From Thermoplasmatales archaeon (lineage in GTDB: Archaea; Thermoplasmatota; Thermoplasmata; Thermoplasmatales; Thermoplasmataceae), in NCBI GenBank assembly GCA_026127925.1, contig JAJSLM010000002.1:186001-250000 (forward strand): a stretch of 64,000 bases of DNA. Reading direction: 5' to 3'. The translations under genes and the position numbers were made by a program. Of the stretch, positions 10,236 through 19,496 are shown piece after piece. How positions within the stretch are numbered: the first letter of the stretch is position 1; the number at the start of each line of letters is the position of its first letter. The notes beneath the pieces are model-generated. The model was not told the origin of the DNA. It did not search any database and saw nothing but the letters and a program-made list of their open reading frames with translations.

Positions 10236-10587
10236 CATCTGCCATCCGAAGGACCATTTTTTCGCTGAAGCCTCCGTGCATGAATTTTCCGTATCGAAAG
10301 AAATATGCGCTGCGCATCGGACTGTTCACTCGTCGTGAGGTCGTTCCAGTTAACGCTGTTACGAGTTTTATGAGCAGCGTATAGATGTAAGAATGTGTGA
10401 ACGAGATATTGTAGCGTATAATCCATCTCCCCGGGGGATTCCGGTAATTATCGCGCTGCCTCTCAGATCCCGGTTATCGATTGTCGGGTGTACCGTTCAT
10501 GACACCCAGAAGGTCCGTGCGAAGTAGCTGGGTTTGGATTCAAGCCGGTACGGAAATGTTTATCTATATTACTTCATTATCTATTTT
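10236..10587. other. Intergenic stretch ending in the thermopsin promoter
   Basis: About 350 bases with base composition closer to coding DNA than other gaps. A 63-codon minus-strand frame at 10235-10426 shows no recognisable motif. The only element supported is a TATA-like sequence (TTTATCTATA, about 10559-10569) about 25 bases before the thermopsin start at 10588. Confidence 0.4.
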
Positions 10588-12813
10588 ATGAAAAAAGTAA
10601 TTGTAATTTTACTGAGTTTGGTATTTGTTGCAATGGCTTTTGCAGTTTTAACCCCTGTATCCCATTCACAGGATGCAAAAACCGTCGCAACTAGCCCGGA
10701 TATTTCTGCTGTGCCACTCAAGAACACGATAATGAGTGAACTGAGCGCCAGGGGAATACCGGCAAAGTATGCAAGTCTTCCGAATCTTAATGTCCCGGCT
10801 AAGTTCCACGATGGCTTGGTCTCTCCTTCCTATACTTCGTCTCCAGCTCCCATGGGTATAGGCTACTACGGGACGGAGAATGTTTCTGGGCACATGATTT
10901 CTATGAACACCACAACGAGCAGCGTTATGGCTTCTATAAACGTTTATAACTTCTCAGACTTCTATCTCCTGAACGATGGTCCGCAAAGCGTCACTTTTCA
11001 GCTTAACTCCGTTCTGAACAATGTCACGCTCTTCGGAAACAGCAGTTACACATTCTGGACTCAGAACGTTGTCTTTTATTCCGCGAGAGTTCACCAGCTG
11101 ACGTTCCTGGACAACATATGGAACTTCTCCAGTCCCGCGATATATATGAGCCCCAATGCACTCTATTCATACAACGGTAACCTCGTCTCTCCTGTTTATT
11201 ATTTTGATGTAGGCCCAACAATCAATGTGACCTATCCTTTCCATCTATCCCTTTACCTTAATTCTTCCGTTGTTGACAACAGGACAGCAATGTTTTTCAA
11301 TTACTCCGTAACGACCGGCGGCAAGTCCATGTCGGGGAGTTACGATCAGGTTCTGTTCAATTCAACCTACGGCATGCCTGCCAGCTATTCCGCACCGAGT
11401 CCGAAGTATCTCGCCAGTGGGACACAGATAACCCCGACAGGTTACATTCCATATGATTTTGAGATCATGGTTGGTGGCCCGGGAGGTGGAAGCACTTCAT
11501 CCCTATACTCGCTCAATGCGACTATGAACTTGATGTATAAGAGCGGAACAAGCTACGTTAACGTTCCGTCTGCTTACGATGTGGGTTCTGAAACAGGTGA
11601 GACCTCTGAAGGAGTCTCTGTTTCCTGGATTGGTTCGACAGCCCATCTTTCAGCCGGTCCCTCTTTGGTTTACGGTATGTGGAACATCTCTACCGTTTCG
11701 TCCATGACAACGTTCACAGGCAGCATCGCACCTTCCAACGCCTTCGCCTTTGTGAGTCCTGCACCTTTTAACGTATCAATGGCAGCCTGGTTGCCGCTTT
11801 CAAGCAGTGGTTCATATGATTTTTCACTTCCCAGCGGCTCTTACGCCGTTGAGGTTCTAATGAGCGATTATTCTCCGGTGAATATGACCCTTGGGTCTTC
11901 CATGAGTATCTCACTCGTGAGGGACAACGCAATGGGCATTTATGCACCACTTTTCGCAATGAATAACAACCAGATCAAGAACATTTCTCTCAAGGGAACT
12001 GGAACGACTTCAAATCCATATGTCATCGACAATGTACAGAATATGCCTATAAATCCGATATTCGGTGAATTTAATGACTTCGGCTTCCCGGTTTTCTACG
12101 GCCTGCTCCTGATGAACACGAATGCCCATGTCCTGATAGAACACATGCCTTCCCTCCTGATCAACTATACCGACAGCGCCTATTCCGGTCTCCTGGCATT
12201 TTACCAAGTTCCGAAATACAATTACCTCAACTATGAGTTCTACAATACTTCCAATGTCTCCATGTGGCAGAATTACCACATCTCAGGCTGGTTCACTTAC
12301 GAACAGTCAGGATTTCCTGTCGCTAACATCGTTGTGTGGAACTCAACCTCTGTTCTCGTTGGATCAAACGCAATGAGTGTTATGGATAGCGGTCTTCTTG
12401 TATATGGAAGCCCGAATGTGACCATCTGGGGCAACTACATCCTTGAATCATCAGAGGTCTTTGTAAACAGTACTTTCTATGCTCACACGAATATCTGGGG
12501 TGCACCTCTTGGTATTGCAGAGTATAGTTCCGGTGACGTGATCTACAACAACTTCTTTGCTGTTCAGTTCAACGCATATAGCCCGAACTCAAGCATATAC
12601 AACGGTCTGCCTGCAGTTTACATGAACGCCTGGAACATAACTAAACAGTCCGCATCAGTTGTGCACATGTTCAACGGATTCGCCCTATCCGGGAGCATCA
12701 TCGGGACAAGCTACCAGGGTGGTAACTTCTGGTGGAACTTCAATGGAACTGCTCCCTACAACAACTACGGCCTGATATACTACGGCGGCGATTACGCACC
12801 GCTGTTTTATTAG
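10588..12813 (+). CDS. Thermopsin (peptidase family A5) with C-terminal extension
   Basis: 741 residues from the ATG at 10588, chosen over the earlier in-frame ATG at 10534 because a TATA box lies about 25 bases upstream and MKKVIVILLSLVFVAMAFAV is a signal peptide. Thermopsin features follow in order: PAPMGIGYYGTENVSG, NVYNFSDFYLLNDGP, FWTQNVVFYSA, NIWNFSSPA, FEIMVGGPGGGS. Thermopsins are pepstatin-insensitive acid proteases secreted by thermoacidophiles. After about residue 410 there is a PASTA-like or PEGA-like beta segment (LPSGSYAVEVLMSDYSP) and then repeated Asn/Gly-rich strands that resemble a beta-helix, so it is longer than the ~340-residue Sulfolobus enzyme. Sequons are frequent. 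Confidence 0.88.
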   Translation: MKKVIVILLSLVFVAMAFAVLTPVSHSQDAKTVATSPDISAVPLKNTIMSELSARGIPAKYASLPNLNVPAKFHDGLVSPSYTSSPAPMGIGYYGTENVSGHMISMNTTTSSVMASINVYNFSDFYLLNDGPQSVTFQLNSVLNNVTLFGNSSYTFWTQNVVFYSARVHQLTFLDNIWNFSSPAIYMSPNALYSYNGNLVSPVYYFDVGPTINVTYPFHLSLYLNSSVVDNRTAMFFNYSVTTGGKSMSGSYDQVLFNSTYGMPASYSAPSPKYLASGTQITPTGYIPYDFEIMVGGPGGGSTSSLYSLNATMNLMYKSGTSYVNVPSAYDVGSETGETSEGVSVSWIGSTAHLSAGPSLVYGMWNISTVSSMTTFTGSIAPSNAFAFVSPAPFNVSMAAWLPLSSSGSYDFSLPSGSYAVEVLMSDYSPVNMTLGSSMSISLVRDNAMGIYAPLFAMNNNQIKNISLKGTGTTSNPYVIDNVQNMPINPIFGEFNDFGFPVFYGLLLMNTNAHVLIEHMPSLLINYTDSAYSGLLAFYQVPKYNYLNYEFYNTSNVSMWQNYHISGWFTYEQSGFPVANIVVWNSTSVLVGSNAMSVMDSGLLVYGSPNVTIWGNYILESSEVFVNSTFYAHTNIWGAPLGIAEYSSGDVIYNNFFAVQFNAYSPNSSIYNGLPAVYMNAWNITKQSASVVHMFNGFALSGSIIGTSYQGGNFWWNFNGTAPYNNYGLIYYGGDYAPLFY

Positions 12814-13100
12814 GTCCACATTCCTCCCTCATCTAAAATTTTTTCTGAATATTTTTCTATCCGCCGGTATGTGAGCATTGCAAAAATCCACATCTCTTTC
12901 TTTATTAATTGAAGATTTTATTTTTTTCAATTAACGTTACAAATGTTCCAGAGTACATTCATATTTCTTCTGGATGGATGAGTGTTATCCATATGGGGCT
13001 GCGACATACAGGGGTGTAAGAGTCATGTTATTCCTCATATGACAAGGAATATGGTATGAGGACAGAATCCTTTAAATATAAACTAAGGTTTAATTGTACG
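12814..13100. other. Intergenic region with T-runs and a promoter
   Basis: T-rich stretches just after 12830 (ATTTTTTCTGAATATTTTTC) suit termination of the thermopsin transcript. A TATA box TTTAAATATA at 13071-13080 lies about 25 bases before the ATG at 13101. No other gene was found. Confidence 0.45.
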
Positions 13101-13622
13101 ATGACCTATGCAAATATCGCTCTGTATGTAGGGTTTGCCATATCCTTGGTTTCCCTCATCGTTCTAAGCACCATTTACAAGAGGGTACATTCGAAGATTG
13201 CCCTTCTTCTCTTCTTCCTTTTTTTTATTGTGTTCTTTGCCCTTCAAATAATGAGTTCATACTACAGGAGTGTAGCGAATGTGGCGATAGTTTTTGAAAC
13301 GCTTGCCTTTCTCTCCCTCTATTATCCCTATCTAAAGAAGGAGATCGTTTTCATCGCTCTACCGCTCGCACTTATAGGCACGCCTTTTTACATATTGTCC
13401 CTGTATTTCGTATCCTATGATCTGTTTGTGATGCTCAGACGTGCAAGAACAGGAAGCAGTTTCATAGTCGGTGCACTGACTGTTTTTATGATATCCGTGA
13501 TCATGTCCATCGTGAATCTCGCGGTTTTCTCCCAGGAACTGGCGGAGATCTCCTTCGCCGTCCTTGATGTTGGCCTGCTATTGTTTTCCGTTCCTCTCTT
13601 TACTGTTACCTTTGGCGATTAG
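13101..13622 (+). CDS. Small polytopic membrane protein of unknown function
   Basis: 173 residues from ATG 13101 (MTYANIALYVGF). An in-frame ATG at 13056 exists, but it lies upstream of the TATA box at 13071-13080, so 13101 is preferred as a leaderless start. About six hydrophobic helices cover nearly the whole length, with a short basic loop (MLRRARTGSS) in the middle. No family was recognised. It is followed one base later by a winged-helix gene, so the two are almost certainly co-transcribed, which suggests a membrane sensor paired with a DNA-binding protein (inference). Confidence 0.7.
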   Translation: MTYANIALYVGFAISLVSLIVLSTIYKRVHSKIALLLFFLFFIVFFALQIMSSYYRSVANVAIVFETLAFLSLYYPYLKKEIVFIALPLALIGTPFYILSLYFVSYDLFVMLRRARTGSSFIVGALTVFMISVIMSIVNLAVFSQELAEISFAVLDVGLLLFSVPLFTVTFGD

Positions 13623-13623
13623 A

Positions 13624-13896
13624 ATGAGAAAGCTCAGAACAGAAACTGAAATAATGGTTGATATACTCAGCCACATTTCCTCCCAACAGTGCACTGTGAG
13701 CGAGATAGTGAAGGAGATAAATGTACCTTATTCCAGGGCATCTGAATATGTTAGTCTTCTGATATCAAAAAGATTGGTTTCCATTTATGAAGATAAGGAA
13801 AAGAAATTTATAAACATAACAAAGGAAGGAAGTGAGTTTCTCTCAGAGTACAGGAAACTCAGGCACCTGCTCGACATATACGGCCTGAAGCCATGA
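13624..13896 (+). CDS. Winged-helix DNA-binding protein
   Basis: 90 residues, starting one base after the stop of the membrane protein gene. MRKLRTETEIMVDILSHISS, then a helix-turn-helix (CTVSEIVKEINVPYSRASEY), a wing (RLVSIYEDKEKKFINITKEG) and a final helix with SEFLSEYRKLRHLL. This matches small archaeal winged-helix regulators of the HTH_45/PadR-like kind. The C-terminal helix probably dimerises. Target genes are unknown; autoregulation of the two-gene unit is possible. Confidence 0.8.
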   Translation: MRKLRTETEIMVDILSHISSQQCTVSEIVKEINVPYSRASEYVSLLISKRLVSIYEDKEKKFINITKEGSEFLSEYRKLRHLLDIYGLKP

Positions 13897-13947
13897 TCCT
13901 TTCAGGATCCGGAGAACATTCGCGCACACGTCAGAAATTTTTTCGCC

Positions 13948-14220
13948 TCATCGTTTTCCAAGAATCAAACTCATCCTTGATCTTTTTTTGTATTCGTTGA
14001 CTTCTGTTTTCTTGGTCATAGTTTCCTCATAAAGGTCTTCGATCCAGCTTCTGAAATCCGTATCTATCTTGTGGTTTCTCTTTAGATATACATAGTCCTC
14101 AATCAACATTCTAGTGAATTCGGGCACACTCAGCTTAAGATCATTCGCAAGGTCATCGAGAAATTTATAATCTGATTCCGGGAGTTCAATATTGATCTTC
14201 CTTAGCTCTTTGGAATCCAT
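13948..14220 (-). CDS. Ribbon-helix-helix (CopG-like) DNA-binding protein
   Basis: 90 residues from the ATG at 14220 (MDSKELRKINIELPESDY); an in-frame ATG at 14235 would add five residues, but a TATA-like element near 14246 favours 14220. The strand KINIELPESDYKFLDDLANDL followed by SVPEFTRMLIEDYV is the ribbon-helix-helix fold. The remaining 50 residues are charged and helical (WIEDLYEETM, then a Lys/Arg-rich end). No toxin-like partner lies next to it, so it may be a stand-alone repressor. Confidence 0.72.
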   Translation of the reverse strand: MDSKELRKINIELPESDYKFLDDLANDLKLSVPEFTRMLIEDYVYLKRNHKIDTDFRSWIEDLYEETMTKKTEVNEYKKRSRMSLILGKR

Positions 14221-14440
14221 GTTAGATGATCTCATTGTAGCTTATGGTTTTTTCCATCTCGGCTTCTAGACGGTGTGACTAGGATAGCGGTCTGGGATTC
14301 CGCAGTAAAATGCAATGTGATCCAGCTTACGGAAAATGCAGCTCTTTCCTGCGCTGCCAAGGTTATTATGTTTTCCGATCAGAATGGTTCCAAATCGGTA
14401 TTCGGACAAAATTTATATACCGTTCTATCTGTAACACATT

Positions 14441-14548
14441 ATGAATAAAGAGTTAAAAATTGTCATCGTGATAGTTGTTAGTATTGCACTCGGTGCCGTT
14501 GGAACAGTTCTGGGCATAGCTGCATTATTGATACGAAGGAAAAAATAA
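14441..14548 (+). CDS. 35-residue single-span membrane miniprotein
   Basis: A 36-codon ORF: MNKELK, one hydrophobic helix (IVIVIVVSIALGAVGTVLG), then LLIRRKK. A good TATA box (ATTTATATAC at 14411-14420) lies 26 bases before the ATG, the spacing seen for leaderless genes here, and a T-rich tract follows the stop from about 14550. Positive charges at the end indicate the C-terminus inside. Function unknown; it could be a small subunit or regulator of a membrane complex. Confidence 0.6.
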   Translation: MNKELKIVIVIVVSIALGAVGTVLGIAALLIRRKK

Positions 14549-14656
14549 TTCTTTTATTTTTATACTATTTTTTCGTTTTATAGTTACACAAATATAGATG
14601 TTTTGACGTTGCTCTGTGGATGTACATCATGTTTTGGAGAAGGATAGGCTATGGTA

Positions 14657-16315
14657 TTACATCTCATCCAGAACTCTAATACCGACAATCTCTGACGCGT
14701 CTTTCACAATTTCCCTGTAAGACCTTATGAGAAGCATCCTCCTGCTCCTTACCTCCTTTTCCGAATTAATCACGGGGCAGTTTGTGTAAAAATCGTTGAA
14801 GCTCCTAGTTAGGTCGAGAAGGTAATTGGCAATAGTCTCGGGTTTTAGGTTGGCTACAGCATCCTTCAGAACATTGGCGTAGAAGTACATCTTCTTTATG
14901 AGTCCTCTCTCAATTTCATCATAGTATTCAGAAATGTCACCCTCCACATCCTGAGCCTTCTTAATTATGCTAGTCGACCTCGCGTAGGAATACATTATGA
15001 ATGGAGCAGTGTCGCCTTCAAAATCTAGTGCCTCAGACCACCTGAATACTATCTGTTTATTGGCGTTCAATTTAACAATGTGAAACCTTATAGCAGAAAC
15101 AGCCACAGCCTCAGCTATCTCCCTTAAGTGCTCCTCTGAAAGCTCTGGGCGTTTCTCCTTCACAATCTTGTAAGCCTCATCCCTGGCTCTTTCAATTAGG
15201 TCATCAAGCAGTGCACCCACACCTTTCCTTGTGGCCATCTTTCCGCTCTCAAGGGAAACATAAGAATAGAAAACAAAGTCAATTCTTTGCTCATATCCAA
15301 GGATATTCTTGAATACCTCGAGTATATGTTTTGAATAATCTTTGTGGTTCTCGCCTAATACGGTGATGCACCAGTCATAATACTGGAATTTGTACAGGTG
15401 ATAGGCAATGTCTCTTGAAAAGTACAAAGAGGTACCGTCATCTCTGGTCAGAAAAACCTTCTTCCCGTCTAGAGTTATGAATTTTGCTGAGCCTTCACTC
15501 TCGACGTGATCTCCAAGAAGATCCAGAACCTGCTCTATGTCCTTATTCTGTACAAGATCGGATTCCCAAGTGAAGTCATCAATTTTAATATCGATTTTAT
15601 TCAGGGAGGCCATTACTCCGTCTATGATCACTTTGCTGACATTCTTGATACCTGAAAGCAACTCCGGGTCTCCGTTTTCATATCTTCTCATTATGTCGTT
15701 AACTTCTTTCTCGGCAGAAGGATCCACCTCGATTTCTTTGCTGATTTCTTGGTACGCCTTCCAGAGGGAATTGACGGTAGGGTTCGGAGATCTATCATAT
15801 TTGGTATAACCAAGATATAATGATGCAACCTGCCTTCCGGAATCATTAACGAAATACTGTGTAGTCACTCTGTAACCGTACCGGGACAACAAGCGAAAAA
15901 GGGAATCCCCAATTATAGAATTCCTGGTTCGTCCGATGTGTATCGGCCCCGTTGGATTCGCACTCGTATGCTCGATGCTAACTCTCTCCGGGTCCTGGAA
16001 TGTATCTGGGAATCTGCCTCCATGCAGAATCTGTTCCGCGACTGCAGACATCATTGCCGATGGTTTTATCATAAAATTTACGTATCCGCCATTAAATTCT
16101 ATGTTTTCTATGTAAGGTACATTCAAAAAAGCATTGTTAATTTTCGATCTAATTATATCCGGATTCATCTTTGATTCTTTGGTGATCCTGAAAGTCCTGA
16201 ATGTTACATCTGAATGTCCTGTATGGTCTATTCCGATATCGCTCTCCCTATAATCTGGAAACTGGTTTTTAAGCTCATCCGAAATCTTTTGCAGATAGTC
16301 CTCAAATATCAGCAT
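14657..16315 (-). CDS. argS: Arginyl-tRNA synthetase
   Basis: 552 residues, class I aminoacyl-tRNA synthetase that charges tRNA-Arg in the cytoplasm. The N-terminal ~90 residues form the Add-1 tRNA D-loop-binding domain. The HIGH motif reads HIGR in SANPTGPIHIGRTRN near residue 120, the KMSKS-like motif reads GKMATRKG near residue 360, and the C-terminal DALR anticodon-binding domain ends the protein. Length is normal for the family. It is a single-gene unit. Confidence 0.95.
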   Translation of the reverse strand: MLIFEDYLQKISDELKNQFPDYRESDIGIDHTGHSDVTFRTFRITKESKMNPDIIRSKINNAFLNVPYIENIEFNGGYVNFMIKPSAMMSAVAEQILHGGRFPDTFQDPERVSIEHTSANPTGPIHIGRTRNSIIGDSLFRLLSRYGYRVTTQYFVNDSGRQVASLYLGYTKYDRSPNPTVNSLWKAYQEISKEIEVDPSAEKEVNDIMRRYENGDPELLSGIKNVSKVIIDGVMASLNKIDIKIDDFTWESDLVQNKDIEQVLDLLGDHVESEGSAKFITLDGKKVFLTRDDGTSLYFSRDIAYHLYKFQYYDWCITVLGENHKDYSKHILEVFKNILGYEQRIDFVFYSYVSLESGKMATRKGVGALLDDLIERARDEAYKIVKEKRPELSEEHLREIAEAVAVSAIRFHIVKLNANKQIVFRWSEALDFEGDTAPFIMYSYARSTSIIKKAQDVEGDISEYYDEIERGLIKKMYFYANVLKDAVANLKPETIANYLLDLTRSFNDFYTNCPVINSEKEVRSRRMLLIRSYREIVKDASEIVGIRVLDEM

Positions 16316-16797
16316 ATTAGCAGTTGATCTTAAAGCGTTATAAAAGAGTTGGTAGGGAGCATCGCTATACAGGAGTGGATTCTTGCGTTAAAACTAAAAT
16401 AATTGCGCGTGTAGATCTGTTTTAGTAGTTTTAGGCAATAGAAACCGCAGATCATCAGTTTATATGGGGAATTCAACGTATGATTTTCTATTCCATAACA
16501 GTCCTGGAATGAGCGCACAACAAATGCAGTCCAGGTATATAAACAAGGAGAGGGTTTAATTTCAGTTTTCGTGGGCAGAGGTGTCTACAAGGAGAACAAG
16601 ATCATGCTCTAAGAATCAACATTTATGAGTCGAAATTTGCTAGATACATAAATGGTTCATCGAAATTCGTCAGTAAGGTAGGGAATGGAGAATATTGCGA
16701 GGCAAAGCAGAAATATAGAATTCCACGATGGAATGTGCGTATGTGTCACAGCATGACTTTAAGAATACCATGCTAATACCGACAGTCAAGTACGTCT
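16316..16797. other. Noncoding stretch between argS and the GH15 gene
   Basis: About 480 bases. It holds a TATA-like TTTATATGG near 16459 followed by a 31-codon ORF at 16464-16559 that matches nothing I recognise, and fragments further on are broken by stops in every frame. It may be decayed coding DNA. A CTTTAAGAAT element near 16758 could be the promoter of the GH15 gene. Confidence 0.35.
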
Positions 16798-18663
16798 ATG
16801 TCTTTCCAAGTCACACGTAAATACAATGATCTGAAAGTGGATGGTTATCTTAAAATTGCGAACCATGGTTTTATAGCAAGCAACCGAACCGGTGCATTAG
16901 TCGGTATCGAGGGGACTATAGACTGGGCATGCCTACCGAATTTCAATTCACCCCCGATATTCGACCAGATCCTGGATAAGAATAAGGGCGGATATTTTAC
17001 TATACGGCCACAGGGATATGAAGATTTGGAGTTTATCCAGTATTACAAGGAGTTAACGAATATACTTATTACCGAATTTACTTCAAACGGGAAAACCGTT
17101 ATGAAGATCACGGATTTTATACCCACTTCCGAATATTCTACTATAAAGTTTCCCGAAATACACAGGCTTGTTGAAACAAGGTCTGCGGATGTCAAAGTGC
17201 ATCTTGAATTCAGGCCAACAATTAATTTTGGAAGAACTGCAGTTACCATAGAAGAGCGCAAGAATGGATTCATTTATAGCTCGGATGGTACAAATGTCGG
17301 TATGGTCAGTGAATTGCCACTGAGGCAGGAAGGCAATCTCATAGTAGGGGACAAGCTTGTTCCAAGACACACATCATTATGGTCCATAGTACTTGAAGGG
17401 ATTACACATCTTGACAAGGTTGAGGATTATAAATCTCTCCAGCGGCTTGAAGAAACAACAGAATACTGGCTTAGATGGAGCAGCATGGGCACCTATAACG
17501 GCCTGTATGGTAACGATGTAAACAGATCTGCCCTCATATTGAAAGGACTGTTTTTTGAGCCTACAGGGCTCATGGTCGCAGCTCCAACCACAAGCCTTCC
17601 GGAGGTTCTCGGTGGTGAGCGGAATTGGGATTACAGGTATTCATGGATTCGCGATACTGCTTATGTTATCGAAGCTCTGGCCAAGATAGGCTACAAGAGA
17701 GAGGCCACACGATTCCTTTACGATATAATGGACACCATTGAGAGGGAAAGGAGAATAAGGACGATATATCCTATTACACCCGACAGCAACGTCGATGAGA
17801 TAGAGCTTGATTATGATGGGTATGCGGGCTCGAGGCCTGTAAGGATCGGGAACAAGGCATCAGAACAGCTGCAGATCGACCAATATGCTTCCATAATAAA
17901 CGCAATAGATGCACTCAGCAAGGTGGGAGGCATAATTTCGTCATCTCTCTGGAATTTTGTAGGCGATACCCTGGACACGCTTTCAGAGCTGTGGACATTT
18001 CCAGACTCAAGCATATGGGAATTCCGTAGCGAGCCGAGACATTACGTTTATTCCAAGGTCCTTGCGTGGTCTGCTTTCCAGAATGCTATTGATATGGGTA
18101 AGAGAGAGAACTTATCGGGCCCTTACAGAAAATGGACGGCTATAGCTGAAGAAATCAAAGTCGATGTATTAAAGAACGGCTTTAACAAAGACGTTAACTC
18201 TTTTGTTCAGTATTATGGGGCTTCCGAAACAGATGCAGCCCTCCTGCGTATACCTCTTGTAAATTTCCTTCCCATTACAGATAGGCGTATCCAGGGAACT
18301 ATAGGAAAAATAGAGAATGATCTGAGGATTACCGATCATCTGTTCAAGCGATACAAGAACGATGATGGTCTCAAAGGGAACGACAACGCTTTCCTTCTTC
18401 TATCTTTCTGGTACGTCGAAGTTTTGGTAAAGATGGGGAAGATCAATGAGGCGCGTGACGTTTTCGATTCTCTTATGGATCGCGCGAACCATCTTGGGCT
18501 TTTTTCGGAGGAGATCGATATAACAACAGGTGAACAGCTCGGTAATTTCCCGCAGGCCATGACGCACCTTGGTGTGATAAGATCTGCGGTCATACTGAAT
18601 GCAGCCTTCAGAAACTCAAAGAAGGTCAACGGAAAGATACAGCTGAGAGCGCCAATAGAGTGA
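16798..18663 (+). CDS. Glycoside hydrolase family 15 enzyme (glucoamylase or trehalase)
   Basis: 621 residues, full length for the prokaryotic GH15 type. The N-terminal beta-sandwich (NHGFIASNRTGALVGIEGTI) is followed by the (alpha/alpha)6 barrel: ERNWDYRYSWIRDTAYVIEA near residue 275, YAGSRPVRIGNKAS near 342, IWEFRSEPRHYVYSKV near 405 containing a likely catalytic Glu, and FPQAMTHLGVI near the end. It hydrolyses terminal alpha-linked glucose; Thermoplasma homologues include trehalases, so trehalose is as likely a substrate as starch oligosaccharides. There is no signal peptide, so it acts in the cytoplasm. Confidence 0.88.
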   Translation: MSFQVTRKYNDLKVDGYLKIANHGFIASNRTGALVGIEGTIDWACLPNFNSPPIFDQILDKNKGGYFTIRPQGYEDLEFIQYYKELTNILITEFTSNGKTVMKITDFIPTSEYSTIKFPEIHRLVETRSADVKVHLEFRPTINFGRTAVTIEERKNGFIYSSDGTNVGMVSELPLRQEGNLIVGDKLVPRHTSLWSIVLEGITHLDKVEDYKSLQRLEETTEYWLRWSSMGTYNGLYGNDVNRSALILKGLFFEPTGLMVAAPTTSLPEVLGGERNWDYRYSWIRDTAYVIEALAKIGYKREATRFLYDIMDTIERERRIRTIYPITPDSNVDEIELDYDGYAGSRPVRIGNKASEQLQIDQYASIINAIDALSKVGGIISSSLWNFVGDTLDTLSELWTFPDSSIWEFRSEPRHYVYSKVLAWSAFQNAIDMGKRENLSGPYRKWTAIAEEIKVDVLKNGFNKDVNSFVQYYGASETDAALLRIPLVNFLPITDRRIQGTIGKIENDLRITDHLFKRYKNDDGLKGNDNAFLLLSFWYVEVLVKMGKINEARDVFDSLMDRANHLGLFSEEIDITTGEQLGNFPQAMTHLGVIRSAVILNAAFRNSKKVNGKIQLRAPIE

Positions 18664-18785
18664 TCGGCCTGTAATTTTTATCGTATTATTGAAAATTAAA
18701 CACAGAATGCGTATTTTCAATCATTTCATACATTTTTCAACTGAGCCTTGCCGACTAATATACAATCGATATGTTATGGTCTTTA

Positions 18786-19211
18786 ATGCAGGGCTCTTTA
18801 AGGATATTCCGTACTGGTTCTTTCGACACCAAAAATCTTGGGCAGTTCCTTGAATTGACGCAGGATTACGAAAACCCGCGTCTTCTTGTATCTGACGGAA
18901 TATTGTTGAACACGGGCTCTATAAGGAAGGACCTGGTAATACAGAGAATACTGACATCAAATCAACTGCAAAGAATACTCATAGACATGGACGATTCGCC
19001 ATGCTATATTCTGATTACGTCACCCGTCATAGAATCCTGGAAAAAGATCATTGTTGAGAGCATATATGACATACTGAAAGTAAAAAGCTACCGAGGGGCC
19101 ATAATTTTTATGAATATAGTCGGAAAAAAAGGCATCTTCGAGTTTTATTTTGGTAAACGAGTAATATCAGAGGAGGGATTTAATTTATGGGCCGAACGAT
19201 ACCAACAATGA
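18786..19211 (+). CDS. Hypothetical protein of the PolB2 locus, possibly a degenerate RecA-like fold
   Basis: 141 residues from ATG 18786 (MQGSLRIFRTGSFDTKN). The in-frame ATG at 18771 lies only ~10 bases from the TATA element AATATAC near 18757-18764, while 18786 has the usual 25-base spacing. Predicted alternating strands and helices (CYILITSPVIESWKKI, GAIIFMNIVG, then IFEFYFGKRV) resemble the later core strands of RecA-family ATPases, but there is no Walker A motif. That likeness is weak and is an inference. Its 3-prime end overlaps the next small gene by 25 bases. Confidence 0.6.
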   Translation: MQGSLRIFRTGSFDTKNLGQFLELTQDYENPRLLVSDGILLNTGSIRKDLVIQRILTSNQLQRILIDMDDSPCYILITSPVIESWKKIIVESIYDILKVKSYRGAIIFMNIVGKKGIFEFYFGKRVISEEGFNLWAERYQQ

Positions 19212-19441
19212 GGCAGTCTGTAGAGGAACTTTCTGCACGGATAGAACGTATGGGCCACCTGATGAACAAAGATGAAATGGAGTTGTTGACAAAACTTATA
19301 CTGAAAGGCAGAAAGCACGCTCATGAAGCCTCGTATTCTTCCCTGGACCCAGAATTCTCGTTCGCACTTTCCGTTCTTATAGAAATGGAAAAGGAGATAC
19401 ATGTTATTAGGGAGCGTTTGGAGAGTCTGGAGACGGAATAA
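19187..19441 (+). CDS. Small helical protein of the PolB2 locus
   Basis: 84 residues, overlapping the upstream gene by 25 bases. A purine-rich Shine-Dalgarno (AGGAGGG, about 19170-19176) inside that gene precedes the ATG at 19187. The sequence is almost wholly helical, with heptad-like segments at both ends (SVEELSARIERMGHL and EMEKEIHVIRERLESLE). No known domain. Overlap and order suggest translation coupled to the preceding gene and a function with the polymerase that follows 55 bases later. Confidence 0.7.
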   Translation: MGRTIPTMRQSVEELSARIERMGHLMNKDEMELLTKLILKGRKHAHEASYSSLDPEFSFALSVLIEMEKEIHVIRERLESLETE

Positions 19442-19496
19442 TATAATACGTTCAATAGAATAATTTGTTATATATTTTACGTAGGAAATGGCAACT

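Noticed and set aside
10235-10426. 63-codon minus-strand frame in the gap before thermopsin
   Set aside because: No family match or promoter; starts at the terminator T-run of the opposite strand gene.
14275-14448. A 57-codon plus-strand frame (GTG start, VTRIAVWDSAVKCNVIQ) ahead of the membrane miniprotein
   Set aside because: It overlaps the miniprotein promoter and start, has no promoter of its own that I trust and no recognised motif.
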